This document shows positions 1 to 9,780 of a stretch of DNA of 64,000 nt, in pieces. The notes below the pieces were generated by a model. The model was given only the letters and a program-made list of their open reading frames with translations, searched no databases and had not been told where the DNA came from. Source of the DNA: S015-6 sp964479535 (lineage in GTDB: Bacteria > Desulfobacterota > DSWW01); contig CAYZMM010000001.1 in the NCBI GenBank assembly GCA_964479535.1, forward strand, positions 372,001 through 436,000, read 5' to 3'. A program made the position numbers and the translations under genes. The stretch's first letter is position 1. Every line of letters begins with the position of its first letter.

Positions 1-855
1 GACCACGGATTCGGGGTCGTAGAGCTCTTCCTCCTTCTCCACCTTGCGGAAATCCACGTCCGCCGAAACCCGGACGATCGCGTTGCCCATGCCGACGATT
101 CTCTCGAGCATCCGCGCGACCCGCTGCTCCAGATTGCTCTCCAGCTCCCGCTTGTACTCCAGCTGGTAGGAGGAGATGGCCGTCACACTGTCGGCGTCCT
201 GACTCGCTCCGGTCAACAGGTTGCCCTCGGTGTCGATGACCGAGACATCTTCCGGCTGAAGCCCCTCGATGCTTCCGCTCACGAGATGCACGACCCCCTT
301 GACGTGTCCGGGCTGCATCCGACCGGAGCCACGCATCTTGAGAATCACGGAGGCCTTGGGCCGCGCTTCTTCGGCCCCCACGAAGGGAGACCTCTCGGGC
401 ATGACCAGATGAACCCTCGCCCTTTCCACCTCCGCCACGCCCATGATGGTCCGGGCCAGTTCGCCCTCCAGGGCGCGCCGGTAGTTCACCTCCTGGGCGA
501 AGCGGGACATGTTCCAGCTGTCCTTGTCAAAGAGCTCGAACCCGACCACACCGCCGAGCGAGATGCCCTCGGCCGCCATGGCGAGACGAAGTTCGGCAAC
601 GTTCTCCCGAGGCACCTCGATGACTCTCCCGCCGGCCCCCAGCCTGTACGGAACCTGCTGCTCCTGCAGCTTGGAAACCACCTCGGCCGAATCGGCTTCC
701 TCCAGGTTCGCGTAGAGGATGGCGAAATCGGGGCGGTTGGCCACAAAAGAGAAGAGGGCGATCCCCCCGACGGCGGAAACGATGAGGAAGAGCACGACGA
801 ACTTCTTCTGCGGGGTAAGCGACTGGAATCCCTGGAGCAGGTCCTGTGCTTTCAT
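1..855 (-). CDS. fliF: Flagellar MS-ring protein FliF (3' end beyond window start)
   Basis: FliF forms the inner-membrane MS ring, the platform for flagellar rotor and export-gate assembly. The reading frame is open from the ATG at 855 to base 1, so about 285 N-terminal residues are visible and the rest lies outside the window. Residues 15-37 form the first membrane helix (VVLFLIVSAVGGIALF). The conserved periplasmic ring domain follows, with family signatures such as FAILYANLEEADSAEVV, VGFELFDKDSWNMSRF and VNYRRALEGELARTI around residues 45-135, and RARVHLVMPERSPF further on. It starts 9 nt after fliE and is the last visible gene of an operon running from 6.5 kb. Identification is very secure. 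Confidence 0.96.
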   Translation of the reverse strand, partial: MKAQDLLQGFQSLTPQKKFVVLFLIVSAVGGIALFSFVANRPDFAILYANLEEADSAEVVSKLQEQQVPYRLGAGGRVIEVPRENVAELRLAMAAEGISLGGVVGFELFDKDSWNMSRFAQEVNYRRALEGELARTIMGVAEVERARVHLVMPERSPFVGAEEARPKASVILKMRGSGRMQPGHVKGVVHLVSGSIEGLQPEDVSVIDTEGNLLTGASQDADSVTAISSYQLEYKRELESNLEQRVARMLERIVGMGNAIVRVSADVDFRKVEKEEELYDPESVV

Positions 856-864
856 GGTCCTTCC

Positions 865-1158
865 TTACGCCTGCATCTTCATGATTTCTTCGTAGGCCCG
901 CACGATCCGGTTCCGCGCCTCCACCATCAATCGAAACGACGTGTCCGCCTTTTCCATGGCGATCATCGCCTGGTGGACATTCTCGACCTTGCCCGTGGCG
1001 AGTTCGTGGGCCGCCCGGTCCGCCTCCTTCTGCAGGTTGTCCACGCCCTCGATGCAGGACTTGAGGTACTCTTTGAAGCCGGACCCCCGGCTCGCCTGCT
1101 TCGACTCGGGCAGTTCGAGCATCTGCTTTGCCTGGCCGATGTCTTTGATTTGAGGCAT
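865..1158 (-). CDS. fliE: Flagellar hook-basal body complex protein FliE
   Basis: FliE is the small adaptor joining the MS ring to the rod. The product is 97 aa, the usual family length, and almost entirely helical. The typical C-terminal half is present: a VHQAMIAMEKADTSFRLMVEARN-type stretch, then an amphipathic end (VRAYEEIMKMQA). It lies between flgC (5 nt upstream) and fliF (9 nt downstream), the standard flgB-flgC-fliE-fliF order in many bacteria. Nothing unusual was seen. Confidence 0.95.
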   Translation of the reverse strand: MPQIKDIGQAKQMLELPESKQASRGSGFKEYLKSCIEGVDNLQKEADRAAHELATGKVENVHQAMIAMEKADTSFRLMVEARNRIVRAYEEIMKMQA

Positions 1159-1163
1159 CGTTT

Positions 1164-1595
1164 CTACCTCCAGATCTCCAAGGCCTTCTTCATCATTTCC
1201 TTCGAGGCGTTGAAGGTCGTCAGGTTCGCCTCATAGGACCGGAAGGCCTCCATCATGTTGACCATCTCCTCGAATCGCTCCACGTTGGGGAATTCCACGA
1301 AGCCCTGTTCATCCGCATCCGGATGTCCCGGCATGTGCAGACGCCGGAAGGGGCTCGGATCTTCGACCACCCCCACGGTGGCAACCTTGCGCAGCGCCTC
1401 CGTCCCGTCGAAGTCACGGCCGCCCGCCTCCTTCAGCGGCACCGCGGAGAAAAGGATGTCCTTCCTCCGGTAGGTCCGGCCGTTGACCGATCGTGTCGAA
1501 CCCGCATTCGCCAGGTTCGACGCGATCAGTCGCATCCGCCTCATCTGCGCGTCCATCCCGGAAACACTGATTTCGAATCCATCGAATACGCCCAC
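1164..1595 (-). CDS. flgC: Flagellar basal-body rod protein FlgC
   Basis: FlgC is a proximal rod subunit of the flagellar axial structure, exported by the flagellar type III apparatus. The product is 143 aa. The N terminus carries the rod-protein signature (GFEISVSGMDAQMRRM, then IASNLANAGSTRS), and the C-terminal helix has the paired motif (VNMMEAFRSYEANLTTFNASKEMMKKALEI) that coils with the N-terminal helix. It begins one base after the flgB stop, so the two are probably translationally coupled. Confidence 0.95.
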   Translation of the reverse strand: MGVFDGFEISVSGMDAQMRRMRLIASNLANAGSTRSVNGRTYRRKDILFSAVPLKEAGGRDFDGTEALRKVATVGVVEDPSPFRRLHMPGHPDADEQGFVEFPNVERFEEMVNMMEAFRSYEANLTTFNASKEMMKKALEIWR

Positions 1596-1596
1596 A

Positions 1597-1992
1597 TCAG
1601 CCTCCCTGTACCGCGAGTTTGATGGTCTGGAACTTTCGGTGCACGTGTTTCAACAAGGCCTGATAGGTGTAGTTGTTCTCCACCAGACGGGCCATCTCTT
1701 CGGACAGGTTGACCGAGTTTCCGTCCAGGCCCTCGGCCGACGCCTTGACCACCACCGCGTTCGGTGCCCCCCCCGGAAGTCCCGGCAGGTGAACGGAATC
1801 GGTTCTCCGGAGCACCTCTTCGCTCCGGGTGCCGATCTGCTCCATGACCTTCCTGAAGTCCAGATCCCGGGCCAGGTACCCCGGCGTGTCCCGGTTGACG
1901 ACGTTCGAAGAGATCAGACGGTGTCGCCTGACACACCAGTCCAGGGCCGTCGAGGCCCATTTCAGAGACGGGTCGTCCGGAATTCCGCTCAT
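1597..1992 (-). CDS. flgB: Flagellar basal-body rod protein FlgB
   Basis: FlgB is the most MS-ring-proximal rod subunit. The product is 131 aa with the SSNVVNRDTPGYLARDLDF rod signature at about residues 28-46 and the C-terminal ENNYTYQALLKHVHRKF helix. A strong sigma-54 promoter lies at 2066-2080, about 75 nt upstream of the ATG at 1992, so flgBC-fliEF can be transcribed independently of the regulatory genes before it. The adjacent sigma-54 activator is the likely driver (inference). Confidence 0.95.
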   Translation of the reverse strand: MSGIPDDPSLKWASTALDWCVRRHRLISSNVVNRDTPGYLARDLDFRKVMEQIGTRSEEVLRRTDSVHLPGLPGGAPNAVVVKASAEGLDGNSVNLSEEMARLVENNYTYQALLKHVHRKFQTIKLAVQGG

Positions 1993-2065
1993 GGGTCTTC
2001 ATCCTTTCCCGGGTCGGCCGACACAACGGTTCGCGCCGGCTCCACTCCGCCGAGGTGTGCAATCA

Positions 2066-2080
2066 GCAATCTCCGTGCCA
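2066..2080 (-). promoter_or_regulatory. Sigma-54 promoter of flgB-flgC-fliE-fliF
   Basis: Read on the minus strand from 2080 to 2066 the sequence is TGGCACGGAGATTGC. This is an exact match to the -24/-12 consensus TGGCAC-N5-TTGC. The predicted start is near 2054, leaving a leader of about 60 nt before flgB. The gene just upstream encodes a sigma-54-dependent activator, which fits. Confidence 0.88.
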
Positions 2081-2128
2081 TGCTTCTGCCCGTGGATCGA
2101 GGCAAATGAGCCCCTGATCGAGCCGAAC

Positions 2129-3481
<1,353 letters not shown>

Positions 3482-4683
3482 CGTACGCTTCCTCCTGTTG
3501 ACAAGGCAGGGACATCACGAAACAGGACCCGGTCCCCACCCGGCTCTCGACTTCCACGATCCCCCCGTGACTCTCCACGATGTTGTTCACGATGGCGAGG
3601 CCGAGACCCGTCCCCTGGGACTTGGTCGTGAAAAAGGGATCGAAGATCCGGTCCAGTTTCTCCTCCGGAATGCCCTTCCCGTCGTCCTGAACGAACACCT
3701 TCATCACCGCAGAGCCGCGCCACACCCCGGCGGACTCCTCCTGCTTCACCGTCCCGATCCGGAGGCATCCTCCGGCGTCCATCCCCTCCACGGCATTCAC
3801 GATCAGATTCAGCAGGGCCTGCCGCAAAAGGATGCGGTCCCCCATGACGCTGCACCCCTGTTCGGCATAGTCCTGCTGTACGCGAACCCGGTGCTCCCGA
3901 AGCAACGGTCCCGTGAAGTCGAGGGCTTCCCCGACCAGCACCGGAATCTCCAGTGGTTCCCACCTCGGATCGATCCCCTTGGCGAAGTTGAGGAGGTTGG
4001 AAAGGGTCTGGGTAACCGTGCGGACCCCGGAAGCGAGCCTGCCTGCCAGGGCATACAGGGAAGGGTTTCCCTCCAGCTCCTCCAGGAGCATCGCTGCATT
4101 CAGTTCCATGCTTCCCAGGGGGTTCCGGATCTCGTGGGCGATCCTTGCACCCATCTCGCCCATGGAGCTGAGTCGTTTCTGTCTGTCGGCCAGGGCCTTC
4201 CACCTTCCGATCTCGGTGATGTCCTCGATCAGGATCACCCATCCGCAGCCGCCTGTGCCGCATCCGTTCAAGGAAGAAACGGAGCAGCTGTAGAGTTTGC
4301 GCCCTTTTCGCCGTTCCAGGGACGCGCCCGACCGGAGGGGGATCTCCTGCAGGATCTCGAAGGCGCCGTGCCTTGCACCGAGGAGTTCCGTCTCCTTCTT
4401 CTCGAGGAACCCGCTCGCCTTCTGATTGGCAAGGCGAATCCGGCCCGCCTCGTCCGTGACCAGGATACCTACCGGCAGGTTCTGCAGAATCCCTTCCAGA
4501 AAGCCTTCCAGCCGTTCCTGCTCCTGCAGAGACACGACGAGCTTTGCATTCTTCTCGACCAGTTCCTGTTTCAGTGCTTCCGCCTGGTCCCTGAGCCTCT
4601 CGTAGGAACGCTCCATCTTCTTCGAAACGGACGTCAACATGTGAAAGGCCTGCTTGAGTTCCGCAAGCTCGAAGGACTGGGAA

Positions 4684-6543
4684 CTAGTAACCATACCCCT
4701 TCCCTCTGAGGCGCCCGATGAGATGGTCTGCATCGAGGATTTCTCCCACTACGTTCGATTCTTCATCCTTCGGCATTCTGCCCAGCAGGGTGCGGGCTTC
4801 GCCAGGGCTGCCGGTTCTTGCAAGGCAAAGGGCCTCCATCGGTTCGGCCGAGGGGTCCGGTTCGCCTCCGTCTCCGACTCTCGCCTGACGAAAGCACTGC
4901 AGGGCCTCCTGAAACCTTCCCTGCCGGTAGTTCAACTGCGCAAGCAGATGGAGCAGATGCCGCCTCTTCTCCTCGGAGAAGACCGCCTTCTCCATGGCGG
5001 TCTCGAGATGTTCGATCGCCAGGGCCTCCATTCCCATGGAGGCCTCGACCTTGGCCAGTGTGATCAGCATGGACGGGTCGTCGATCCGTCCTATCCCCCG
5101 CAGGCACCGCTTCGCCTCCGCCAGTCGGTTCTGTCGGGCATGTACGCACGCCAGCAGGAGCCTTGCGTCGTTTCTGCGCTCCTCTGTCTTGGTGCCCAAG
5201 AAGCGCTCCAAAAGGGTCCGGGCCACCGGGTATTCCCCGCATCTCCAGGCGAGCCGGGCCCCATGGAACAGGGCTTCCGGGTCTTCGGAAAGGCGGCTGT
5301 AGACAGCGAGAGCCGCACCCTTCAGCCCCGCCTCTTCGTAGGCCTGGCCGATGAGGAGTTGAACCTCCTGTCGCAGGCTCCCCTGGTGATCCCTCCATTT
5401 TTCCGCGAGCATCAACAGCTCTTCGTGGGCGTCCTCCTGCCACAGGCGCTGGATCCCCTCTTCCATGGCCTTCGCCGTCCTCCTGTCCAGCCCTTCCCGC
5501 CAGTAAACCGGAAGAACCAGGCCCTTGCCTTCTTCCGCCAGGCGGAGGGACTCGGCCCATTGCTTCAGCTGGGTATTGAGCGCCATCAGGTAATTCAGGG
5601 CGATCCCCTTCCAGGTGTCCCGGCGGGTGGTCCGAAGCAGGTGCTCGAGGCTCTCCCGCGCCTCTTTCACTTCCCCCCGCCGCGCCCTGTATTCTGCCAT
5701 TCCGAGCAGGCCGAGAGGGGACGCTTCCTTGGCCAGCGATTCGTACAGGGGTTCCGCTTCCGCCCACTTCTCCAGGGCGACGGTGCAGTCCGCCAGACCC
5801 AGGACCCCGAAATCGCGAAGGGCGGACCATGGGGAATGCATGACCACACGAAAGACGTTTCGTGCATCCTCGTAGCGGCCGGTCCGGAGCAGAACGTGCC
5901 CGGCAATGCCTTCGATGTTCGCCACCAGGTGCCAGTGGGTGCCCCCTTCCCTTAACCTCTCCAGGGCCTCGTCAACCTCCTGATCGATTGCGGCCAGGAT
6001 GCCGTCGACCAGCGTGAGCAGGTGGTCGTCCGCCGCGTCGTGCTTGCTCGAAAGACGAAGAAGAAGGCTCTTCGCCTCTGCAAACCTTCCCATCGCCACG
6101 TCCGCTTTCATCATTCCGACCCTTGGGCGGCAACCCTGCACCGAGTCCGGGCAACCCTTTTCCGCCGCCGTCATGTATTCCGCCAGGGCTTCGGGAAGAA
6201 AGCCCGCGGCGAGGTTCTTCTCTCCCCTGCGGCAGCGTCCCGCACAGTCGATCGCTCCCTCCTCGGCGCCGCCGTCCCTTTCTTGCTCCGTCTCGTCGTA
6301 GGGAGAGAAGGAGGTGTCCGCCCGGAAGAGGTAACCCGGGAGAAAGGTTTTCAGGTATTCATGCCTCCAGACCTGCGACATGGCCTCGAGGGAACGGAAG
6401 GATGGGGCGCCGGCCCCCTTTGAGGGCATCTCCCCGTCGACACGGTCAGGATCTCCGCCCGTCTTCGCCGTGACGCTCGTAGCGAAGAGGAGACCGCACA
6501 TTGCGATCCAAACAAGGCCGCCCGATCCAGGCTTATGCTTCAT
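4684..6543 (-). CDS. Secreted TPR-repeat protein at the head of the flagellar regulatory operon
   Basis: This predicted periplasmic tetratricopeptide-repeat protein is about 619 aa. The chosen ATG at 6543 begins a clear signal peptide (MKHKPGSGGLVWIAMCGLLFATSVTA). A longer frame to 6672 would run over the sigma-54 promoter and is rejected. After an acidic linker the protein is a long array of helix pairs with TPR character, for example LAAGFLPEALAEYMTAAEKG, LLRTGRYEDARNVFRVVM and YRQGRFQEALQCFRQA. It overlaps the kinase gene by 11 nt and shares its promoter. A secreted TPR scaffold heading flrBC-flgB is not the standard arrangement. A motility or envelope-assembly role is inferred; no named family was recognised. 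Confidence 0.85.
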   Translation of the reverse strand: MKHKPGSGGLVWIAMCGLLFATSVTAKTGGDPDRVDGEMPSKGAGAPSFRSLEAMSQVWRHEYLKTFLPGYLFRADTSFSPYDETEQERDGGAEEGAIDCAGRCRRGEKNLAAGFLPEALAEYMTAAEKGCPDSVQGCRPRVGMMKADVAMGRFAEAKSLLLRLSSKHDAADDHLLTLVDGILAAIDQEVDEALERLREGGTHWHLVANIEGIAGHVLLRTGRYEDARNVFRVVMHSPWSALRDFGVLGLADCTVALEKWAEAEPLYESLAKEASPLGLLGMAEYRARRGEVKEARESLEHLLRTTRRDTWKGIALNYLMALNTQLKQWAESLRLAEEGKGLVLPVYWREGLDRRTAKAMEEGIQRLWQEDAHEELLMLAEKWRDHQGSLRQEVQLLIGQAYEEAGLKGAALAVYSRLSEDPEALFHGARLAWRCGEYPVARTLLERFLGTKTEERRNDARLLLACVHARQNRLAEAKRCLRGIGRIDDPSMLITLAKVEASMGMEALAIEHLETAMEKAVFSEEKRRHLLHLLAQLNYRQGRFQEALQCFRQARVGDGGEPDPSAEPMEALCLARTGSPGEARTLLGRMPKDEESNVVGEILDADHLIGRLRGKGYGY

Positions 6544-6668
6544 GGGCTCGGTTCCGCTCGCAGGGACCCTCCTGCGGCTCGAAAAGGGCTCTCTGGTTTT
6601 CACGCCCCGCAGCAAACGGCCCGCTCCGGGACCGCGGCGCGACGCACTCTCGCCGACTCCAGGGTTTA

Positions 6669-6683
6669 GCAACTTCTGTGCCC
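6669..6683 (-). promoter_or_regulatory. Sigma-54 promoter of the TPR-kinase-regulator operon
   Basis: On the minus strand from 6683 to 6669 the sequence reads GGGCACAGAAGTTGC. It matches TGGCAC-N5-TTGC with a single mismatch in the first base, keeping the essential GG and GC at correct spacing. The predicted start is near 6657, about 114 nt before the ATG at 6543. The operon encodes its own sigma-54 activator, which suggests feedback control (inference). Confidence 0.75.
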
Positions 6684-6770
6684 GTAGGGTGCTTGAGTGA
6701 AAAGTTTTTCTAGAATAGAGGGTTGTGACGGTCCGGGATTCGGGGGAGAGTCAATAGAATGACGAGAAGA

Positions 6771-6794
6771 AACAAAAAACCGTCCCTTGCGGTT
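6771..6794 (-). terminator. Intrinsic terminator after the diguanylate cyclase gene
   Basis: Read on the minus strand, a short AACCG/CGGTT stem with a 7-nt loop is followed at once by a run of six T residues. It starts at the stop codon of the GGDEF gene. The stem is short, so strength is uncertain. Confidence 0.5.
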
Positions 6795-7879
6795 CAAGTG
6801 CCGGAGGCGGCGGCCGGAGCCTCGAGGAGATCCCTCTCGGACACGACCCTGTTGCGTCCGCTTCGCTTTGCGTGATACAGGGCCTGGTCCGCCCGTTCCA
6901 CCACGGAGTCGATCGTGTCGTCCTCGCGGACTTCCGCGACGCCGCTGCTGACGGTGATCGCGCCGATGGTGGTCTGGGTCCTCGCAACCTTCAGGGTCTT
7001 GCTGGAGACCTGCCTGCGAAGGCTCTCGGCCAGCTGGCATGCGCCCTCGCACGAAGTGGCGGGCAGCAGGATGATGAACTCCTCTCCACCGTATCGCGCC
7101 GGTACGTCTCTTCCCTTCACCGAGGCGCTGATCGTCTGGCCGAGGAACTCCAGCACGGAATCCCCCACCTTGTGCCCGTAGGTGTCGTTCACCCTCTTGA
7201 AGAAGTCGATGTCCATCATGATGACGCTGAAAGGGACGCCCTCGGCTTTGTAATGCTCATAGAAGGCCCGGAGCGCTCTGTCCAGGTATTTTCGGTTGTA
7301 CAGCCGGGTCAGCACATCCCGGATGGCCTCCCGCTCCGCCTGCTCCAGCTTCAGACGAAGCTCGTTTCCCTCCTGCTTCGCCTTCTCCAGCTGCTGCATC
7401 AGCTCCGAGTTGGAGCGCTCGACTTTTCGGGTGTCCAGAATCACCTCTTCGATCAAGGACTTGAGGGTGTCCTGGTCCATGTCGCCCCGTTCCAGACGGG
7501 CTGCGAACACGCTCAGCCGCTGGGAGTAGTCCTGGGTGACCGTCCCGGTGGCGATCAGGCCCTCCAGCGCCTCCTTGAGCATCCTGAAGGTGGCCTGGGA
7601 AACCTCTTCGAGCAATTTCCGCTGGTTGTCTGCACCGAAGTACTTCTCATAAAGCGAACGGCTCTTCTCTTCGTCGAAGGTGCCTCCTTCGGACAGAATG
7701 CCGTCCATCTCCTCGCTCAGTTCCGGCATGCTTCCGGTTGTGTACTCGTACCAGACCTGATAATTCTCCGGCGACATGGGGATCCCTTGCCGGCTCATGG
7801 TCAGTAGGACCTTTCGAGCCACTTCCATGACGTACTCGGAACACCCTGCCCCGGTTTCACTGCCAGTAGAAGCACTCAC
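6794..7879 (-). CDS. Soluble diguanylate cyclase (GGDEF domain)
   Basis: It is predicted to make the second messenger c-di-GMP from two GTP. The product is 361 aa with no membrane segment. Residues 1-150 form a helical N-terminal region that begins with an EYVMEVARKVLLTMSRQGIP-type stretch. A coiled coil covers about 150-190 (LMQQLEKAKQEGNELRLKLEQ), followed by the GGDEF domain to about residue 350. The active-site loop is GGEEF (in ARYGGEEFIILLP), so catalysis should be intact. The usual inhibitory RxxD site reads KGRD, so product inhibition may be weakened. The start is GTG at 7879 with GAGGAG upstream. It is transcribed away from the symporter gene and lies next to the flagellar cluster, consistent with motility control. 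Confidence 0.92.
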   Translation of the reverse strand: MSASTGSETGAGCSEYVMEVARKVLLTMSRQGIPMSPENYQVWYEYTTGSMPELSEEMDGILSEGGTFDEEKSRSLYEKYFGADNQRKLLEEVSQATFRMLKEALEGLIATGTVTQDYSQRLSVFAARLERGDMDQDTLKSLIEEVILDTRKVERSNSELMQQLEKAKQEGNELRLKLEQAEREAIRDVLTRLYNRKYLDRALRAFYEHYKAEGVPFSVIMMDIDFFKRVNDTYGHKVGDSVLEFLGQTISASVKGRDVPARYGGEEFIILLPATSCEGACQLAESLRRQVSSKTLKVARTQTTIGAITVSSGVAEVREDDTIDSVVERADQALYHAKRSGRNRVVSERDLLEAPAAASGT

Positions 7880-8060
7880 TTCGTCTTCACTCCTCGAAAC
7901 GGTTTTCTTCCTCCGCCTTCGGCCGGATTCATCTACTTACTCATTTCGATCGGTTCGTGAAAGTACTTTAGCCCCGGGCGCACATTTTTCCGGAAGCAAG
8001 CGCGCCGAAGACTGCGAGCGTGGGGGAGCAAGCGTCGGCCGGGCACGGGCCTCCTCGCCT

Positions 8061-8090
8061 TTGACAGGGTTTTTTCCTCTTCGTTAGACT
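8061..8090 (+). promoter_or_regulatory. Sigma-70-type promoter of the symporter-activase genes
   Basis: TTGACA at 8061-8066, an 18-nt spacer and TAGACT at 8085-8090 form a good housekeeping-type promoter. The predicted start is near 8097, giving a leader of about 60 nt before the ATG at 8159. Confidence 0.65.
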
Positions 8091-8158
8091 CTTCCGGATG
8101 GATCCCTGGAAGGCCTCATGCAGGTCGGGTGCTGATCCGGGGTCGGAGGGAACGGGCA

Positions 8159-9745
8159 ATGAGCCTCCTGGACGGGTCGGTCGTCGTCGCATACCTGTCC
8201 GCCATGATCGGGCTGAGCGTCTACCTGGGCAGGTCCCAGTCCAGCGAAGTGGATTACTTCGTGGGGGGGCGCAGACTGCCGTGGTGGGCCATCGGCCTGT
8301 CGACCATGGCGACCCAGACGTCCGCCATCAGCTTCATCTCCATCCCCGCCTTTGTGGCGTTGCGACCCGGCGGAGGTCTGACCTGGCTCCAGTACGAACT
8401 CGCCGTTCCGCTCTCGGTGGCCCTGGTCATGGGCTTGTTCCTTCCCTTCTTCCGGAGGCTTCAGCTGGTGAGCGTGTACGAATACCTCGAATACCGCTTC
8501 AGCCCTTCCGTGCGAACCCTGGTCAGCCTGATCTTCCTGGTGAGCCGGGGCCTCGGCACGGGCGTCGCCGTCTATGCGAGCGCCATCGTTCTGTCCGTCT
8601 GTCTCGGCCTTCCCCTCTGGACGACCATTCTGATCATCGGCATCGTTACCCTCGTCTATGACACACTCGGCGGGATCTCGGCCGTGGTCTACTCGGACGT
8701 CATTCAGATGGTCATCCTGGTCGCCGGCATCCTGCTCTGCCTGGTCTACGCGGTGGGCGATCTCGGGGGCATCGAGGCCGCACTGCACTCCTTGCCGAAA
8801 GAACGACTTCGCGCCATCGATGTGAGCACCGGATTGGGCGACGGTGGAGCCGTACCGCTCTGGGCCTTCCTGGTCGGCGGGTTCTTTCTCTACGCCTCCT
8901 ATTACGGCACCGACCAGAGTCAGGTCCAGCGTGAATTGTCCGCCGCTACAGCGGATGAAACGAGGCTTTCCCTGATGTTCAACGGGTTTGCCCGTTTTCC
9001 CCTCACCGTCCTTTACGCGGCCCTGGGCCTCGTCGTCGGCGCCGTCTACGGCCTCTCGCCCGAGTTGCGCGCAAACATTCCCGGGGACAGACCGGACTAT
9101 TTGATTCCCCAGTTCATTCTCCTTCATCTTCCCCCGGGGATACGGGCCATTCTCTTTTCGGCCATCCTCGCCTCCGCCATGTCGAGTCTGGACTCGGCCC
9201 TGAACTCCCTCTCCGCCTCCACCCTTCGAGACTTCATCAAGCCCCGTGGGAAGGACGCCCGATCGGTCCTGATCCTCAGCAAGCTCACGACGGTCGCCTG
9301 GGGAACTGTGGTCACCGCCTTCGCCTTCCTGGTCGGCCGGATATCGCCGACCGTCATCGAATCCATCAACAAGATCGGATCCGCCTTCTTCGGGCCCATC
9401 CTCGGCGCCTTTCTGGTTGGGGTGCTGTCCGTGAAGGGCACCTCGGCCGGGGTCCTCGCCGGCATCCTTGCGGGCGTGATCCTGAACCTCGCTCTCTGGT
9501 TCCTCGTCCCGGTCGTTCACTGGATGTGGTGGAACTGTTTCGGATGCCTGACGACCGTCGGCGTGGCTCTCCTGGTCAGCACCATACACCCCTCCGCCCC
9601 AGCGAAGAGGGCGCGGCATTACGTGCTCCGCGGCACGGGTCTGCTGCGGGCAGAGCGCCGCCGGCTTCCAGCCTATCTGTCGCTGGCCGTCTACTTCCTC
9701 CTGATACTCGCCTTGCTCTCCTTCTCGGGAACCTTCAACCACTGA
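8159..9745 (+). CDS. Sodium:solute symporter (SSS family)
   Basis: This predicted Na+-coupled importer of the inner membrane is 528 aa with about 13 hydrophobic helices. The family core is recognisable: YLSAMIGLSVYLGRSQSSEVDYFVGGRRLPWW at the N terminus, STMATQTSAISFISIP in the second helix, and YGTDQSQVQR and ILASAMSSLDSALNSLS in the middle, the latter two being typical SSS signatures. I chose the ATG at 8159 (MSLLDGSVVVAYL) with GGAGGGA about 10 nt upstream; an in-frame start at 8129 would add 10 charged residues. The activase gene follows after 35 nt. The substrate cannot be read from sequence; an organic acid that feeds the dehydratase is inferred. Confidence 0.9.
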   Translation: MSLLDGSVVVAYLSAMIGLSVYLGRSQSSEVDYFVGGRRLPWWAIGLSTMATQTSAISFISIPAFVALRPGGGLTWLQYELAVPLSVALVMGLFLPFFRRLQLVSVYEYLEYRFSPSVRTLVSLIFLVSRGLGTGVAVYASAIVLSVCLGLPLWTTILIIGIVTLVYDTLGGISAVVYSDVIQMVILVAGILLCLVYAVGDLGGIEAALHSLPKERLRAIDVSTGLGDGGAVPLWAFLVGGFFLYASYYGTDQSQVQRELSAATADETRLSLMFNGFARFPLTVLYAALGLVVGAVYGLSPELRANIPGDRPDYLIPQFILLHLPPGIRAILFSAILASAMSSLDSALNSLSASTLRDFIKPRGKDARSVLILSKLTTVAWGTVVTAFAFLVGRISPTVIESINKIGSAFFGPILGAFLVGVLSVKGTSAGVLAGILAGVILNLALWFLVPVVHWMWWNCFGCLTTVGVALLVSTIHPSAPAKRARHYVLRGTGLLRAERRRLPAYLSLAVYFLLILALLSFSGTFNH

Positions 9746-9780
9746 CGCCGGCATCAAAACCGCAAGGAAAGGAGTGTCCA

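Noticed and set aside
7940..7985. Possible sigma-28 promoter before the diguanylate cyclase (TAAAG...CCGAT)
   Set aside because: The -10 matches only partly and the spacing is about 3 nt too short for FliA.
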